A stretch of 64,000 nt of DNA from CAWINH01 sp963837425 (GTDB lineage Bacteria; Chloroflexota; Limnocylindria; QHBO01). Under the pieces are notes generated by a model. It saw only the letters and a program-made list of their open reading frames with translations, searched no databases and was not told where the DNA came from. Where the stretch lies: assembly GCA_963837425.1 (NCBI GenBank), contig CAWINH010000002.1:186001-250000 (forward strand). The letters run 5' to 3'. The first letter of the stretch is position 1; the number at the start of each line of letters is the position of its first letter. The translations under genes were made by a program, and so were the position numbers. Below are positions 6,907-14,863 of this stretch, in pieces.

Positions 6907-8184
6907 GTGACCGGCTCGGACGCGGCGACCCTCATCGTCATTGCCTCGGCCGCGTTCGTGCTCCCCCTGCTCGCGGGCCGCATCGGCGTTCCCGCGGTCA
7001 TCCTCGAGATCCTGTTCGGCATCCTGGCCGGGCCGATGCTCGGGCTCGTCAGCGAGGGCGACCTCCTGAACGCGCTCGCCGAGCTGGGCTTCCTGCTCCT
7101 CCTCTTCCTGTCCGGATTCGAGATCGACCTGCGCGTCTTCGAGCGGCAGGGAGCGCGGCCGGTCCTCGGCGGGCTCCTCGTCTTCGCCGCCACCCTCGGC
7201 CTCTCGTTGCTCGCATCGGGGCTTCTCGGGCTCCACCTGTTCGTGGCGCTCGTCCTGTCGACGACCTCGGTCGGCCTCGTGGTGCCGACGCTGCGCGCGA
7301 CGCGGCTGATCGCCACCCCGCTCGGCCAGGACACCCTCGTCAACGCCCTCCTCGCCGACTTCCTCACCCTGCTGGGCGTCACCGTCGTGGCCCTCGTCCT
7401 CCAGTTCGGCTGGTCGCTGCGGCTCCTGGCGCTCCCCGAGTTCTTCGTGGCGGTCGCGGTCGTGCTGCTCATCGTGCGGCGCGCGGCGTGGTGGATGCCG
7501 GAGCGCTTCGAGCGCCTCTTCGATGCGGACGACCCCGACGAGCTCGGGATCCGGGCCACGCTGGCGCTCATGCTCGTCTTCGTGGGGCTCGCGATCGTGC
7601 TCGGCATCGAGCCGATCCTCGGCGCCTTCCTGGCCGGCATGGCCTTCGCGCTCGTCTTCCGGGAGCGCGCCGACCTCGACCGCAAGCTGACCGGCTTCGC
7701 CTACGGCTTCCTGATCCCGATCTTCTTCATCAACGTCGGGATCGGCTTCCGGCTCGAAGCGCTCGGCGAGCCGGGCGCCATTGGCTTCACCGCCGTCCTC
7801 CTGCTCGTGGCGATGGCGGTGAAGGTCGTGCCGGCGTTGCTGCTCACCCTGCGGCGTCACTCGCTGCGAGAGTCGCTGGCGGCCGGCGCGCTGCTGTCGG
7901 CGCGCCTCTCGCTGATCATCGTCGTCGCGCGGCTGGGGGTGGAGCTCGGCGTCCTGGACGCGGGCCTCGAGGCCGAGATCATCCTGCTCGCCGCGGCGAC
8001 CGCCACGATCTCGCCGGCCCTGTTCCGCCTGCATCCTTCCCTCCTCACCTGCGCCCCTCCCCGCGCGAGCCACGCCCAACGGGCTGCGCGAGCCGACCGC
8101 GGGCGGGTAGAGTCGTGGCGATGGACCACTGGACGACGATCATCGAGCCCTTCCGGATCAAGAGCGTGGAGCCGATCCGGATGA
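6907..8184 (+). CDS. CPA2-family monovalent cation/H+ antiporter (Kef/NapA type)
   Basis: The protein has 425 residues and about 11-12 helices. It starts at GTG 6907 behind GAGGGG. Family marks are VPAVILEILFGILAGP near the N-terminus, LGFLLLLFLSGFEIDL, an EPILGAFLAGMAFALVF segment and IPIFFINVGIGF. It would exchange K+ or Na+ for H+ across the membrane, probably under control of the RCK protein before it. The last about 45 residues are charged, and the frame runs 64 bases into tryptophanase in another frame. The natural stop may be earlier if a base is wrong there. Confidence 0.85.
   Translation: MTGSDAATLIVIASAAFVLPLLAGRIGVPAVILEILFGILAGPMLGLVSEGDLLNALAELGFLLLLFLSGFEIDLRVFERQGARPVLGGLLVFAATLGLSLLASGLLGLHLFVALVLSTTSVGLVVPTLRATRLIATPLGQDTLVNALLADFLTLLGVTVVALVLQFGWSLRLLALPEFFVAVAVVLLIVRRAAWWMPERFERLFDADDPDELGIRATLALMLVFVGLAIVLGIEPILGAFLAGMAFALVFRERADLDRKLTGFAYGFLIPIFFINVGIGFRLEALGEPGAIGFTAVLLLVAMAVKVVPALLLTLRRHSLRESLAAGALLSARLSLIIVVARLGVELGVLDAGLEAEIILLAAATATISPALFRLHPSLLTCAPPRASHAQRAARADRGRVESWRWTTGRRSSSPSGSRAWSRSG
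8108..8113 (+). promoter_or_regulatory. -10 box TAGAGT, leaderless start of tnaA
   Basis: TAGAGT is followed by 7 bases and the ATG at 8121. It lies inside the 3-prime end of the antiporter frame, so tnaA has its own promoter. Confidence 0.55.
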
Positions 8185-9500
8185 CGACCGTCGACGAACG
8201 GGACGGGTACCTGCGCGCCGCGGGGTACAACATCTTCAACATCCACGCCTCGGACGTGCTCATCGACCTCCTCACCGATTCGGGGACCGGCGCGATGTCC
8301 GCCGAGCAGTGGGCCGGCATCCAGCGCGGTGACGAGAGCTATGCGGGATCGCCGTCCTGGTACCGCTTCCTCGAAAGCGTCCAGACCCTCTTCCCCTTCA
8401 AGCACGTGATCCCGACCCACCAGGGGCGCGCCGCGGAGCGGATCCTGTTCAACGTCGCCGGCGGGCCGGGGAAGGTCGTCCCCTCGAACACGCACTTCGA
8501 CACGACCCGCGCGAACATCGAGTCCACCGGCGCCGAGGCCGCGGACCTCGTCATCGAGGAGGGGCGGCACCCATCGGTCATCCACCCGTTCAAGGGCAAC
8601 ATGGACACGAATGCGCTCGCCGCGCTCATCGAGCGGGTCGGGGTCGAGCATGTGCCGCTGGTGATGATGACGATCACGAACAACTCGGGCGGCGGGCAGC
8701 CGGTCAGCCTCGAGAACCTCCGTGCGGTGCGCGCCGTCTGCGACCGATACCGACTGCCGCTCTTCCTGGACGCCTGCCGCTTCGCGGAGAACGCGTGGTT
8801 CATCAAGCAACGCGAGGCCGGGTACGCCGAGATGACGATTCCCGACATCGTCCGCGAGATGGCCTCGCTCGCCGATGGGATGACGATGAGCGCGAAGAAG
8901 GACGCGATCGTGAACATCGGCGGCTGGCTGGCGATGAATGACGACGCCTGGGCCGAGCAGGCGCGCAACCTCGAGATCCTGACCGAGGGCTTCCCGACAT
9001 ACGGCGGCCTCGCCGGACGCGATCTCGAGGCGATCGCCCAGGGCCTGCGCGAAGTCGTGGACGAGGACTACCTCCGCTACCGGATCCGATCCACGGCCTA
9101 CCTCGGCGAGGCGCTCGTCGAGTCCGGTGTCCCCTGCGTGCAGCCGATCGGCGGACACGCGGTGTACATCGACGCCGGCTCGCTCCTGCCGCACATCCCG
9201 CCCCTCGAGTATCCGGGGCAGTCGCTGGCGGTGGCGCTCTACCGCGAGGGCGGGATCCGCTGCTGCGAGATCGGCTCGGTCATGTTCGGCCGCCACCCCG
9301 ACGGCTCGGAGACGCCGGCGGCCATGGAGCTCGTGCGGCTCGCGATCCCGCGCCGGGTCTACACCCAGTCGCACATCGACTATGTCATCGAGGTGGTCCG
9401 CTTCGTGGCCGGACGTGCCGCGGAGCTGCCGGGCTACCGAATCACCGAGGAGCCGCCGCAGCTCCGCCACTTCACGGCCCGCTTCGAGCCGTTGAGCTGA
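8121..9500 (+). CDS. tnaA: Tryptophanase (beta-eliminating lyase)
   Basis: The 459-residue PLP enzyme cleaves L-tryptophan to indole, pyruvate and ammonia. The PLP lysine lies in MTMSAKKDAIVNIGG. Fold marks are PTHQGRAAE, NTHFDTTRANIE and LFLDACRFAENAWF. The C-terminal half follows tryptophanase and not tyrosine phenol-lyase: DAGSLLPHIP, EIGSVMFGRHPDG and PRRVYTQSHIDYVIE. The arginine typical of phenol-lyase in the GVRS-ERG segment is replaced (RCCEIGS). The start is leaderless. No TnaC-like leader peptide is visible. A zinc-ribbon gene and a DHA2 exporter follow on the same strand. Confidence 0.9.
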   Translation: MDHWTTIIEPFRIKSVEPIRMTTVDERDGYLRAAGYNIFNIHASDVLIDLLTDSGTGAMSAEQWAGIQRGDESYAGSPSWYRFLESVQTLFPFKHVIPTHQGRAAERILFNVAGGPGKVVPSNTHFDTTRANIESTGAEAADLVIEEGRHPSVIHPFKGNMDTNALAALIERVGVEHVPLVMMTITNNSGGGQPVSLENLRAVRAVCDRYRLPLFLDACRFAENAWFIKQREAGYAEMTIPDIVREMASLADGMTMSAKKDAIVNIGGWLAMNDDAWAEQARNLEILTEGFPTYGGLAGRDLEAIAQGLREVVDEDYLRYRIRSTAYLGEALVESGVPCVQPIGGHAVYIDAGSLLPHIPPLEYPGQSLAVALYREGGIRCCEIGSVMFGRHPDGSETPAAMELVRLAIPRRVYTQSHIDYVIEVVRFVAGRAAELPGYRITEEPPQLRHFTARFEPLS

Positions 9501-9515
9501 GGAGGACCCAGAGTC

Positions 9516-9734
9516 ATGGACGAGCGCTGCCGGGAATGCGGGCGTGACGTTGCGATCGGGACGCCGCTGTACGCGCACCGGGTCACGCTGCTCGCCGAGG
9601 CGGATGCCGACGTTGCCTTCGTGTGCCTCGACTGCCGGCGCGACGCGCCGCTCCTCGATTCGGAGGGCAACGCGCTGAGCGAGGAATCGCTGGCAGGCAT
9701 GAAGTACGTCATCGGGCGGGGTGGCCACGCCTGA
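9516..9734 (+). CDS. Small zinc-ribbon-like protein
   Basis: This 72-residue protein has two CxxC pairs (CRECGRD at residues 5-11 and CLDCRRD near 39-45), a likely four-cysteine zinc site. The rest is acidic and has no membrane segment. A strong GAGGAGG lies upstream. It sits 15 bases after tryptophanase, and its stop overlaps the next start (TGATG), so the three genes are probably cotranscribed. The function is unknown. Confidence 0.7.
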   Translation: MDERCRECGRDVAIGTPLYAHRVTLLAEADADVAFVCLDCRRDAPLLDSEGNALSEESLAGMKYVIGRGGHA

Positions 9735-11302
9735 TGGCGCGCCGGACCTGGACGCTGATCGCGGTCGTCATCGCGTCGGGGATCGTCTTCCTCGACTCGA
9801 CGATCGTGAACGTGGCGCTCAAGACGATCGCGGCCGATCTGCCGAGCACGTACGTCGGGCCGCTCGAGGGCCAGACGTACATCGTCAGCGGCTACCTGCT
9901 GACTCTCTCCGCCCTCCTCATCCTGGCCGGTGCTCTGGCCGATGCGTACGGCCGGCGCCGGATGCTCCTGGTCGGGATCATCGGCTTTGGCGCCGCGTCA
10001 CTGGCCTGCGGCCTGGCCCCGAGCATGGAGCTGCTCATCGCCTTCCGGCTCGTGCAGGGCGCCTTCGGCGCGCTGCTGGTCCCGGTCTCGCTGGCGCTGA
10101 TCAACGCGAACTTCGAGGGGCCGGCACGGGGCGAGGCGTTCGGCATCTGGGCCGCGGCCACGAGCGCGCTCACCGTGCTCGGGCCCGTCATCGGCGGGTT
10201 CCTCGTCGATTCGATCGGCTGGCAGGTCGCCTTCCTCGTCAACGTGCCGCTCGTCGCGATCGGGGCGGCCATCGTCATCCTCCGCGTTGACGAGAGCCGG
10301 AACGAGGAGGCGCCGGCCGGCTTCGACTGGCTGGGGGCGGTGGCGGTAGCCCTGGCGGTCGGCGGCCTCGCCTACGGCGCGACGCGCGGGCAGGCGCAGC
10401 ACTGGGCCGACCTCTCCGCGTGGATCGCGCTGGGGATCGGGGCCATCGCCACGGTGGGTCTGGTGCCGCTCATGGTCCTCAGGCCGAACCCGCTCGTGCC
10501 GCCGTTCCTGTTCCGCTCGCGGAACTTCACGGTGACGAACATCTCGACCCTGCTGATCTACGGCGCCCTGTACAGCTATTCGGCCTTCTCGAGCATCTTC
10601 TTCCAGGGGACGCTCGGCTACAGCGCGGCCGCATCCGGCCTGTCGGGGATCCCGATTGGGCTGGCGCTCGTCTTCCTCTCGACGACCTTCGGTCGGCTGG
10701 CGGGCCGCTACGGCCCGCGCCGCTTCATGGCCATCGGCCCGGCGATCATGGCCGTCGGGCTGCTCTGGTACGTCCGGCTGCCCGCCGGCAGCGCCGCCTG
10801 GAACCTGCGCTTCAACGATCCGGCCACGATCCTGCCGCCGGTCGACTACTTCGTGGACATCCTTCCCTCGGTCCTGCTCTTCGCGGTCGGCATCTCGATG
10901 CTCGTCGCGCCGCTGATCACCGCCCTGATGGGCTCGGTCCCGGTCGGCAACTCCGGCCTCGCCTCGGCGATCAACAACGCGATCAGCCGCATCGGGCCGC
11001 TGCTGGCGGCCGCGGTGATCTTCATCGGGGTGTCGGCGACCTTCTACGCCGGCCTGCAGAATCGTGCACCCCAGCTCGACACCTCGTCGGCGGCAGTGCG
11101 TGAGAACTTCTCACCGCTCAACCCACCCGAGGGCAACCCGACCGCCGATGAGCAGGCCGCCGCCCGGGCGGCGTCGACCGATGCGTTTCACCTCGCAATG
11201 CTGATCGCGGCGCTGCTGTGCGCCGGCGGGGCAGCGGCCAACGCGATCGGCATCGGGGACGTTGCCGCGCCGGAGCCTGGTCCGCAGCCGACCGGGGCGT
11301 GA
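9734..11302 (+). CDS. MFS transporter, DHA2 (14-helix drug:H+ antiporter) family
   Basis: The protein has 522 residues. It shows DHA2 marks: FLDSTIVNVALKTI in helix 1, the motif-A loop GALADAYGRRRM, and the helix-5 antiporter motif VLGPVIGGFLVDSIGWQ. About 14 helices are visible, with a long polar insertion near residues 445-490. Such proteins export hydrophobic compounds in exchange for protons. Because it is coupled to tryptophanase, indole or a tryptophan derivative is a conceivable substrate, though only by context. Confidence 0.9.
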   Translation: MARRTWTLIAVVIASGIVFLDSTIVNVALKTIAADLPSTYVGPLEGQTYIVSGYLLTLSALLILAGALADAYGRRRMLLVGIIGFGAASLACGLAPSMELLIAFRLVQGAFGALLVPVSLALINANFEGPARGEAFGIWAAATSALTVLGPVIGGFLVDSIGWQVAFLVNVPLVAIGAAIVILRVDESRNEEAPAGFDWLGAVAVALAVGGLAYGATRGQAQHWADLSAWIALGIGAIATVGLVPLMVLRPNPLVPPFLFRSRNFTVTNISTLLIYGALYSYSAFSSIFFQGTLGYSAAASGLSGIPIGLALVFLSTTFGRLAGRYGPRRFMAIGPAIMAVGLLWYVRLPAGSAAWNLRFNDPATILPPVDYFVDILPSVLLFAVGISMLVAPLITALMGSVPVGNSGLASAINNAISRIGPLLAAAVIFIGVSATFYAGLQNRAPQLDTSSAAVRENFSPLNPPEGNPTADEQAAARAASTDAFHLAMLIAALLCAGGAAANAIGIGDVAAPEPGPQPTGA

Positions 11303-11332
11303 AGCGCCTCCCGCCCGGGCGGGAACGGGGCG

Positions 11333-11857
11333 TCAGATGCGGGGCAGCACGAGCTTGGCGAGCGTCTCCGCGGCCTTGAGGTCGTCGTCGTTGCTCCTGT
11401 TGAAGTTCTCGATCCCGATGTCGACCTCGTAGGCGCCCTGCTTGATGCTGATCGTTCCGGCCGATGGCCACCCCGTGAAGGCCGCGTCGCCGTAGCCGCT
11501 GACCGCGGTTGCCTGCTGCGTGGTGGACGCGGTGTTCCAGAAGTCGGCGTCGTAGTCCTGGACACTGATACCGACGCCACCGTCTGCACCGCTCCAGTCG
11601 CAGCTCGCCTGTCCGTCCGTCGTTTGAAGCTGCCCGCCGTCGACCGCCTCGCCGAGCGCGGTCTCGACCTCGGACTGTGAGGCCAGCTTGCAGGCGTCGA
11701 TCGACGACGCCCCGCCCCCACCGCCACCGGTGCCACTGCTCGGGGCCTGGCTCTGCCCCCCGTTCGTATCGGGAGAAGCCGCGCTGCACGCGGCCAGGGC
11801 CAGGCACGCGAGGAGCGCGACCAGGGACCAACGGAGATGGCGGAAGCGGCGGATCAT
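11333..11857 (-). CDS. Secreted lipoprotein of unknown function (DUF3558-like)
   Basis: The protein has 174 residues. A lipoprotein signal ends in ALAACSA, so Cys about 24 would be lipidated. A Ser/Gly/Gln linker follows, then a small domain starting DACKLASQSEVETALGE with a second cysteine in ASCDWSG. The paired-cysteine layout resembles DUF3558-type lipoproteins of high-GC bacteria. A similar protein lies at 43426-44106. The ATG at 11857 has GGAGAAGA in front. It converges with the DHA2 exporter. Confidence 0.7.
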   Translation of the reverse strand: MIRRFRHLRWSLVALLACLALAACSAASPDTNGGQSQAPSSGTGGGGGGASSIDACKLASQSEVETALGEAVDGGQLQTTDGQASCDWSGADGGVGISVQDYDADFWNTASTTQQATAVSGYGDAAFTGWPSAGTISIKQGAYEVDIGIENFNRSNDDDLKAAETLAKLVLPRI

Positions 11858-12047
11858 TCTTCTCCATTTCTGCCGAGGCGCTGGCTGAATGCGGAGCGCA
11901 ATGTACACCCACGCGGAGCGGAGGCGGCGAGCGTGGTGCTGGTCTGCGGTTCGGGGGCTCGCTATCATGCCGGTGCTCGGTGCCCCAAGCCCCTGACCGT
12001 GCGTCGTTGCGCCATGGCGCCGCTGCGCTGTTCGCGCCGGAGGATCG

Positions 12048-13856
12048 TTGACCCGTTTCGCCAAACTGGCCGTTGCCGCCGCGATCGCCACGTACGTGCT
12101 GATCGTGGCCGGTGGGCTCGTGCGCGCCACCGACTCCGGGCTCGGCTGCCCGGACTGGCCGCTCTGCTTCGGCGCCTGGGTTCCTCCCGACGACCTCAAC
12201 GCCTGGATCGAACACACGCACCGCCTGATCGCCGCGGTCGCGGTGGGTCCCCTCGTGGGCCTCGTGGCGCTCATCACCGTCTTCAGCTCGCGGCGCCGTG
12301 ACCGCGTCCTTTTGTGGTCGGCGGTGATCGCCGGGGTGCTCGTCGTGATCCAGGCGCTGCTCGGCGGCGAGGTCGTCATCCAGCAGCTCCAGCGCGAGCT
12401 GGTAACGGCTCACGTGGGGATGGCGCTCACCGTGCTGGCGACGACGATCGTGGTCGCCGATCGGGCGACGAACGGGTCGTTCCCGGCGCGTGGTGCATCG
12501 GCAACCCTCCCAATCCTCGTGACCGGCGCCCTCGTCTTCGCGCAGATGCTCCTCGGCTCATGGGTCACCGGCCACAACGCGGGCCTGGCCTTCACCGACT
12601 TTCCGCTCATGAACGGCAGCCTGCTGCCCGCGCTGACGACGGCCGAGCAGGGGATTCAGCTCGCGCATCGGGCGCTCGCGGTCGTCGTTGTCATCTCGGT
12701 GATCTGGATGGCGCTAGCGGTCTGGCGCGAGACCACCGATCGGCGCGCCCGGTGGCTGGCCGCCGGCGCGCTGCTCCTGGTCGGGATCCAGGTGGCGCTC
12801 GGAGGCGCGAACGTCTGGTCCCGGCTGTCGGCCCTGTTCGTGGTCCCGCACCTTGCGGTCGGCGCCGGGCTCTTCGCCGCGGTCGTGTGGCTCTATCTCG
12901 TCCTCCGTCGCATCGCGCCACCGGCGAGCGAGGTGGTGCGCCGTGCCGGGCCGGGCTCCCCGCGACCTGAGTCGGAGCTCGGGGCGCGGATCCGCGCCTA
13001 CGTGGCTCTCACGAAGCCGCGGATCATCGAGCTGCTGCTCGTGACGACGGTCCCGACCATGGTGCTCGCCAAGCGAGGGATTCCCAGCCCCTGGCTGATG
13101 GTCGCGGTCGTGCTGGGCGGGACGCTCGCCGCGGGGGGCGCCAACGCCATCAACCAGTACGTGGACCGGGACATCGACGACATCATGCGGCGGACCCGCC
13201 ATCGGCCCCTGCCGGCCCACGCCATGGTGCCGCGCCACGCGCTCGCGTTCGGCATCGGGCTCTCGATCGTCTCCTTCGCGTGGCTCACGATCACCGTGAA
13301 TCTGCTCTCGGCGCTGCTCGCGTCGAGCGCGATCGCCTTCTACGTGTTCGTGTACACGATGTGGCTCAAGCGGACCTCCTCGCAGAACGTCGTCATTGGC
13401 GGGGCCGCCGGCTGCGTGCCGGTCCTCGTGGCCTGGGCGGCGGTCACCGGCACGGTCGGGATCCCGGCGCTCGTCCTGTTCGCGATCGTCTTCTACTGGA
13501 CGCCGCCCCACTTCTGGGCCCTGGCGCTGCGCTTCAAGGGCGACTACGCCGCTGCCGGGGTGCCGATGCTGCCGGTCGTGCGCGGCGAGGCCGAGACCGC
13601 CCGGCAGATCGTCCTCTACACGTTCATGCTGGTGGCGGTCAGCCTGCTGCTCTTTCCGGCTGCCGGCATGGGGCTCATCTACCTCTTCACCGCCCTGGGC
13701 CTCGGGGCGCTGTTCGTGTGGTACTCGTACCGGGTGGTGCGCAACGCGCAGGACGGCCGCGCCGCGATCCGGCTCTTCCGCTACTCGATCAGCTACCTGA
13801 CGCTGCTGTTCGTGGCGGTGGCCGTCGACGCGCTCCTGCGCCTGCCACCACGCTAG
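12048..13856 (+). CDS. ctaB: Fused heme A synthase (CtaA/Cox15) and protoheme IX farnesyltransferase (CtaB)
   Basis: The 602-residue membrane protein converts heme B to heme A in two steps. The N-terminal half (1-295) is CtaA, with RATDSGLGCPDWPLCFG, heme-ligand histidines in WIEHTHR, ELVTAHVG and IQLAHR, and VVPHLAVG. The C-terminal half (about 315-602) is CtaB, a UbiA-family enzyme with NAINQYVDRDIDDIMRRTRH and the YWTPPHFWALAL motif. The order is reversed relative to the reaction, since farnesylation comes first. The start is TTG behind GGAGG. It opens the cytochrome oxidase operon. Such fusions are known in Chloroflexota. Confidence 0.92.
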   Translation: MTRFAKLAVAAAIATYVLIVAGGLVRATDSGLGCPDWPLCFGAWVPPDDLNAWIEHTHRLIAAVAVGPLVGLVALITVFSSRRRDRVLLWSAVIAGVLVVIQALLGGEVVIQQLQRELVTAHVGMALTVLATTIVVADRATNGSFPARGASATLPILVTGALVFAQMLLGSWVTGHNAGLAFTDFPLMNGSLLPALTTAEQGIQLAHRALAVVVVISVIWMALAVWRETTDRRARWLAAGALLLVGIQVALGGANVWSRLSALFVVPHLAVGAGLFAAVVWLYLVLRRIAPPASEVVRRAGPGSPRPESELGARIRAYVALTKPRIIELLLVTTVPTMVLAKRGIPSPWLMVAVVLGGTLAAGGANAINQYVDRDIDDIMRRTRHRPLPAHAMVPRHALAFGIGLSIVSFAWLTITVNLLSALLASSAIAFYVFVYTMWLKRTSSQNVVIGGAAGCVPVLVAWAAVTGTVGIPALVLFAIVFYWTPPHFWALALRFKGDYAAAGVPMLPVVRGEAETARQIVLYTFMLVAVSLLLFPAAGMGLIYLFTALGLGALFVWYSYRVVRNAQDGRAAIRLFRYSISYLTLLFVAVAVDALLRLPPR

Positions 13857-13904
13857 GTTGCGAGGCTCCCGCGTGAAAGGCTGCGCCGCGTGACGAGGCA
13901 TCGG

Positions 13905-13910
13905 TACAAT
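13905..13910 (+). promoter_or_regulatory. -10 box TACAAT inside the oxidase operon
   Basis: TACAAT is followed by 7 bases and a GTG at 13918. It could drive coxB and the downstream genes separately from the heme A gene. Confidence 0.45.
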
Positions 13911-13917
13911 AGGCCGC

Positions 13918-14001
13918 GTGCCGCCGTCAGCCCGCTGGACGTGCGCGCCCTGGTACGAGACCCCTGGTACGAGACGTCGAAACCCCTCCCCCGACGGTTG
14001 A
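13918..14001 (+). CDS. Possible 27-residue leader ORF upstream of coxB
   Basis: A GTG 7 bases after TACAAT opens a 27-codon frame ending TGA at 13999-14001. The stop overlaps the GAGGAG that may serve coxB, so translation of the short frame could influence coxB. The peptide (WTCAPWYETPG in the middle) resembles nothing known to me. It may be an untranslated leader. Confidence 0.25.
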   Translation: MPPSARWTCAPWYETPGTRRRNPSPDG

Positions 14002-14020
14002 GGAGCCTCGAGACGAGCTG

Positions 14021-14830
14021 ATGCGATCACGTGCGGCCCCACGATGGCTGCGGACCCCGGTCCGCACCGGCGGCCTGCTGCTGCTCATCGCCCTGCTCGG
14101 CGGGTGCATGCTGCCGCCGACGCCGCACACGACCGCGGCCAAGGACGTCTGGAACCTGTACGCCGTCGTCTTCGCGATGGCCTTCGCGGTCTTCCTGGGC
14201 GTGGAGGGATTCATCGTCTACGCGATCTTCCGGTATCGGCGGCGAGACGATCGGCTCCCGACCCAGATGCACGGCAATGTGATGATCGAGGTCGTCTGGA
14301 CAGCCATCCCGACCGTCATCGTCCTCGTCCTGTTCGTCCTCTCGATCTTCACCCTCGGGACGGTGAACGCGGAGACGAAGCCCGCGCTCACCATCCAGGT
14401 GGAGGCCTTCCAGTGGCAGTGGAACTTCAACTACCTCGATGCGGCGGGTAACGTCGAGTACACGGTGAGCGGCGCCGGGGGCACCGACCCGACGATGGTC
14501 GTCCCCATCAACGAGCCGGTGAAGCTGATCCTCCACAGCGACGACGTGATTCACTCCTTCTACGTCCCGTCCTTCCTCATCAAGCGCGACGTCATCCCCA
14601 TGTCCGACCCGGCGGACGACAACACGCTGGAGCTCAACGTCACCGACGTCGGGACCTACGCCGGGCAGTGCGCCGAGTTCTGCGGCACGCTCCACGCGCA
14701 AATGAAGTTCAGCGTGCAGGGGATGACCGCCAGCGACTTCGACGCGTGGCTGGCGGCCGCGAAGGCCGGCGCGACGCCGGAGCCATCTTCGGCACCTTCT
14801 GCCCAGGCGTCGGCGGCGGCCACGCAATGA
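14021..14830 (+). CDS. coxB: Cytochrome c oxidase subunit II
   Basis: The 269-residue protein has a lipoprotein-type signal (LLGGCMLPP), two transmembrane helices (about 45-70 and 90-115) and a periplasmic cupredoxin domain. The CuA site is complete: the His in DVIHSFYVP and CAEFCGTLHAQM with two Cys, His and Met. FQWQWNF is the aromatic electron-entry region. The C-terminus is an Ala/Ser/Pro tail. CuA takes electrons from cytochrome c or a membrane donor and passes them to subunit I. Confidence 0.95.
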   Translation: MRSRAAPRWLRTPVRTGGLLLLIALLGGCMLPPTPHTTAAKDVWNLYAVVFAMAFAVFLGVEGFIVYAIFRYRRRDDRLPTQMHGNVMIEVVWTAIPTVIVLVLFVLSIFTLGTVNAETKPALTIQVEAFQWQWNFNYLDAAGNVEYTVSGAGGTDPTMVVPINEPVKLILHSDDVIHSFYVPSFLIKRDVIPMSDPADDNTLELNVTDVGTYAGQCAEFCGTLHAQMKFSVQGMTASDFDAWLAAAKAGATPEPSSAPSAQASAAATQ

Positions 14831-14863
14831 CCCATCACGAAGCTGCAGCGTAGCGAGGAGCTC

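Noticed and set aside
8121..9500. Tyrosine phenol-lyase
   Set aside because: The C-terminal motifs and the missing phenol-lyase arginine match tryptophanase.
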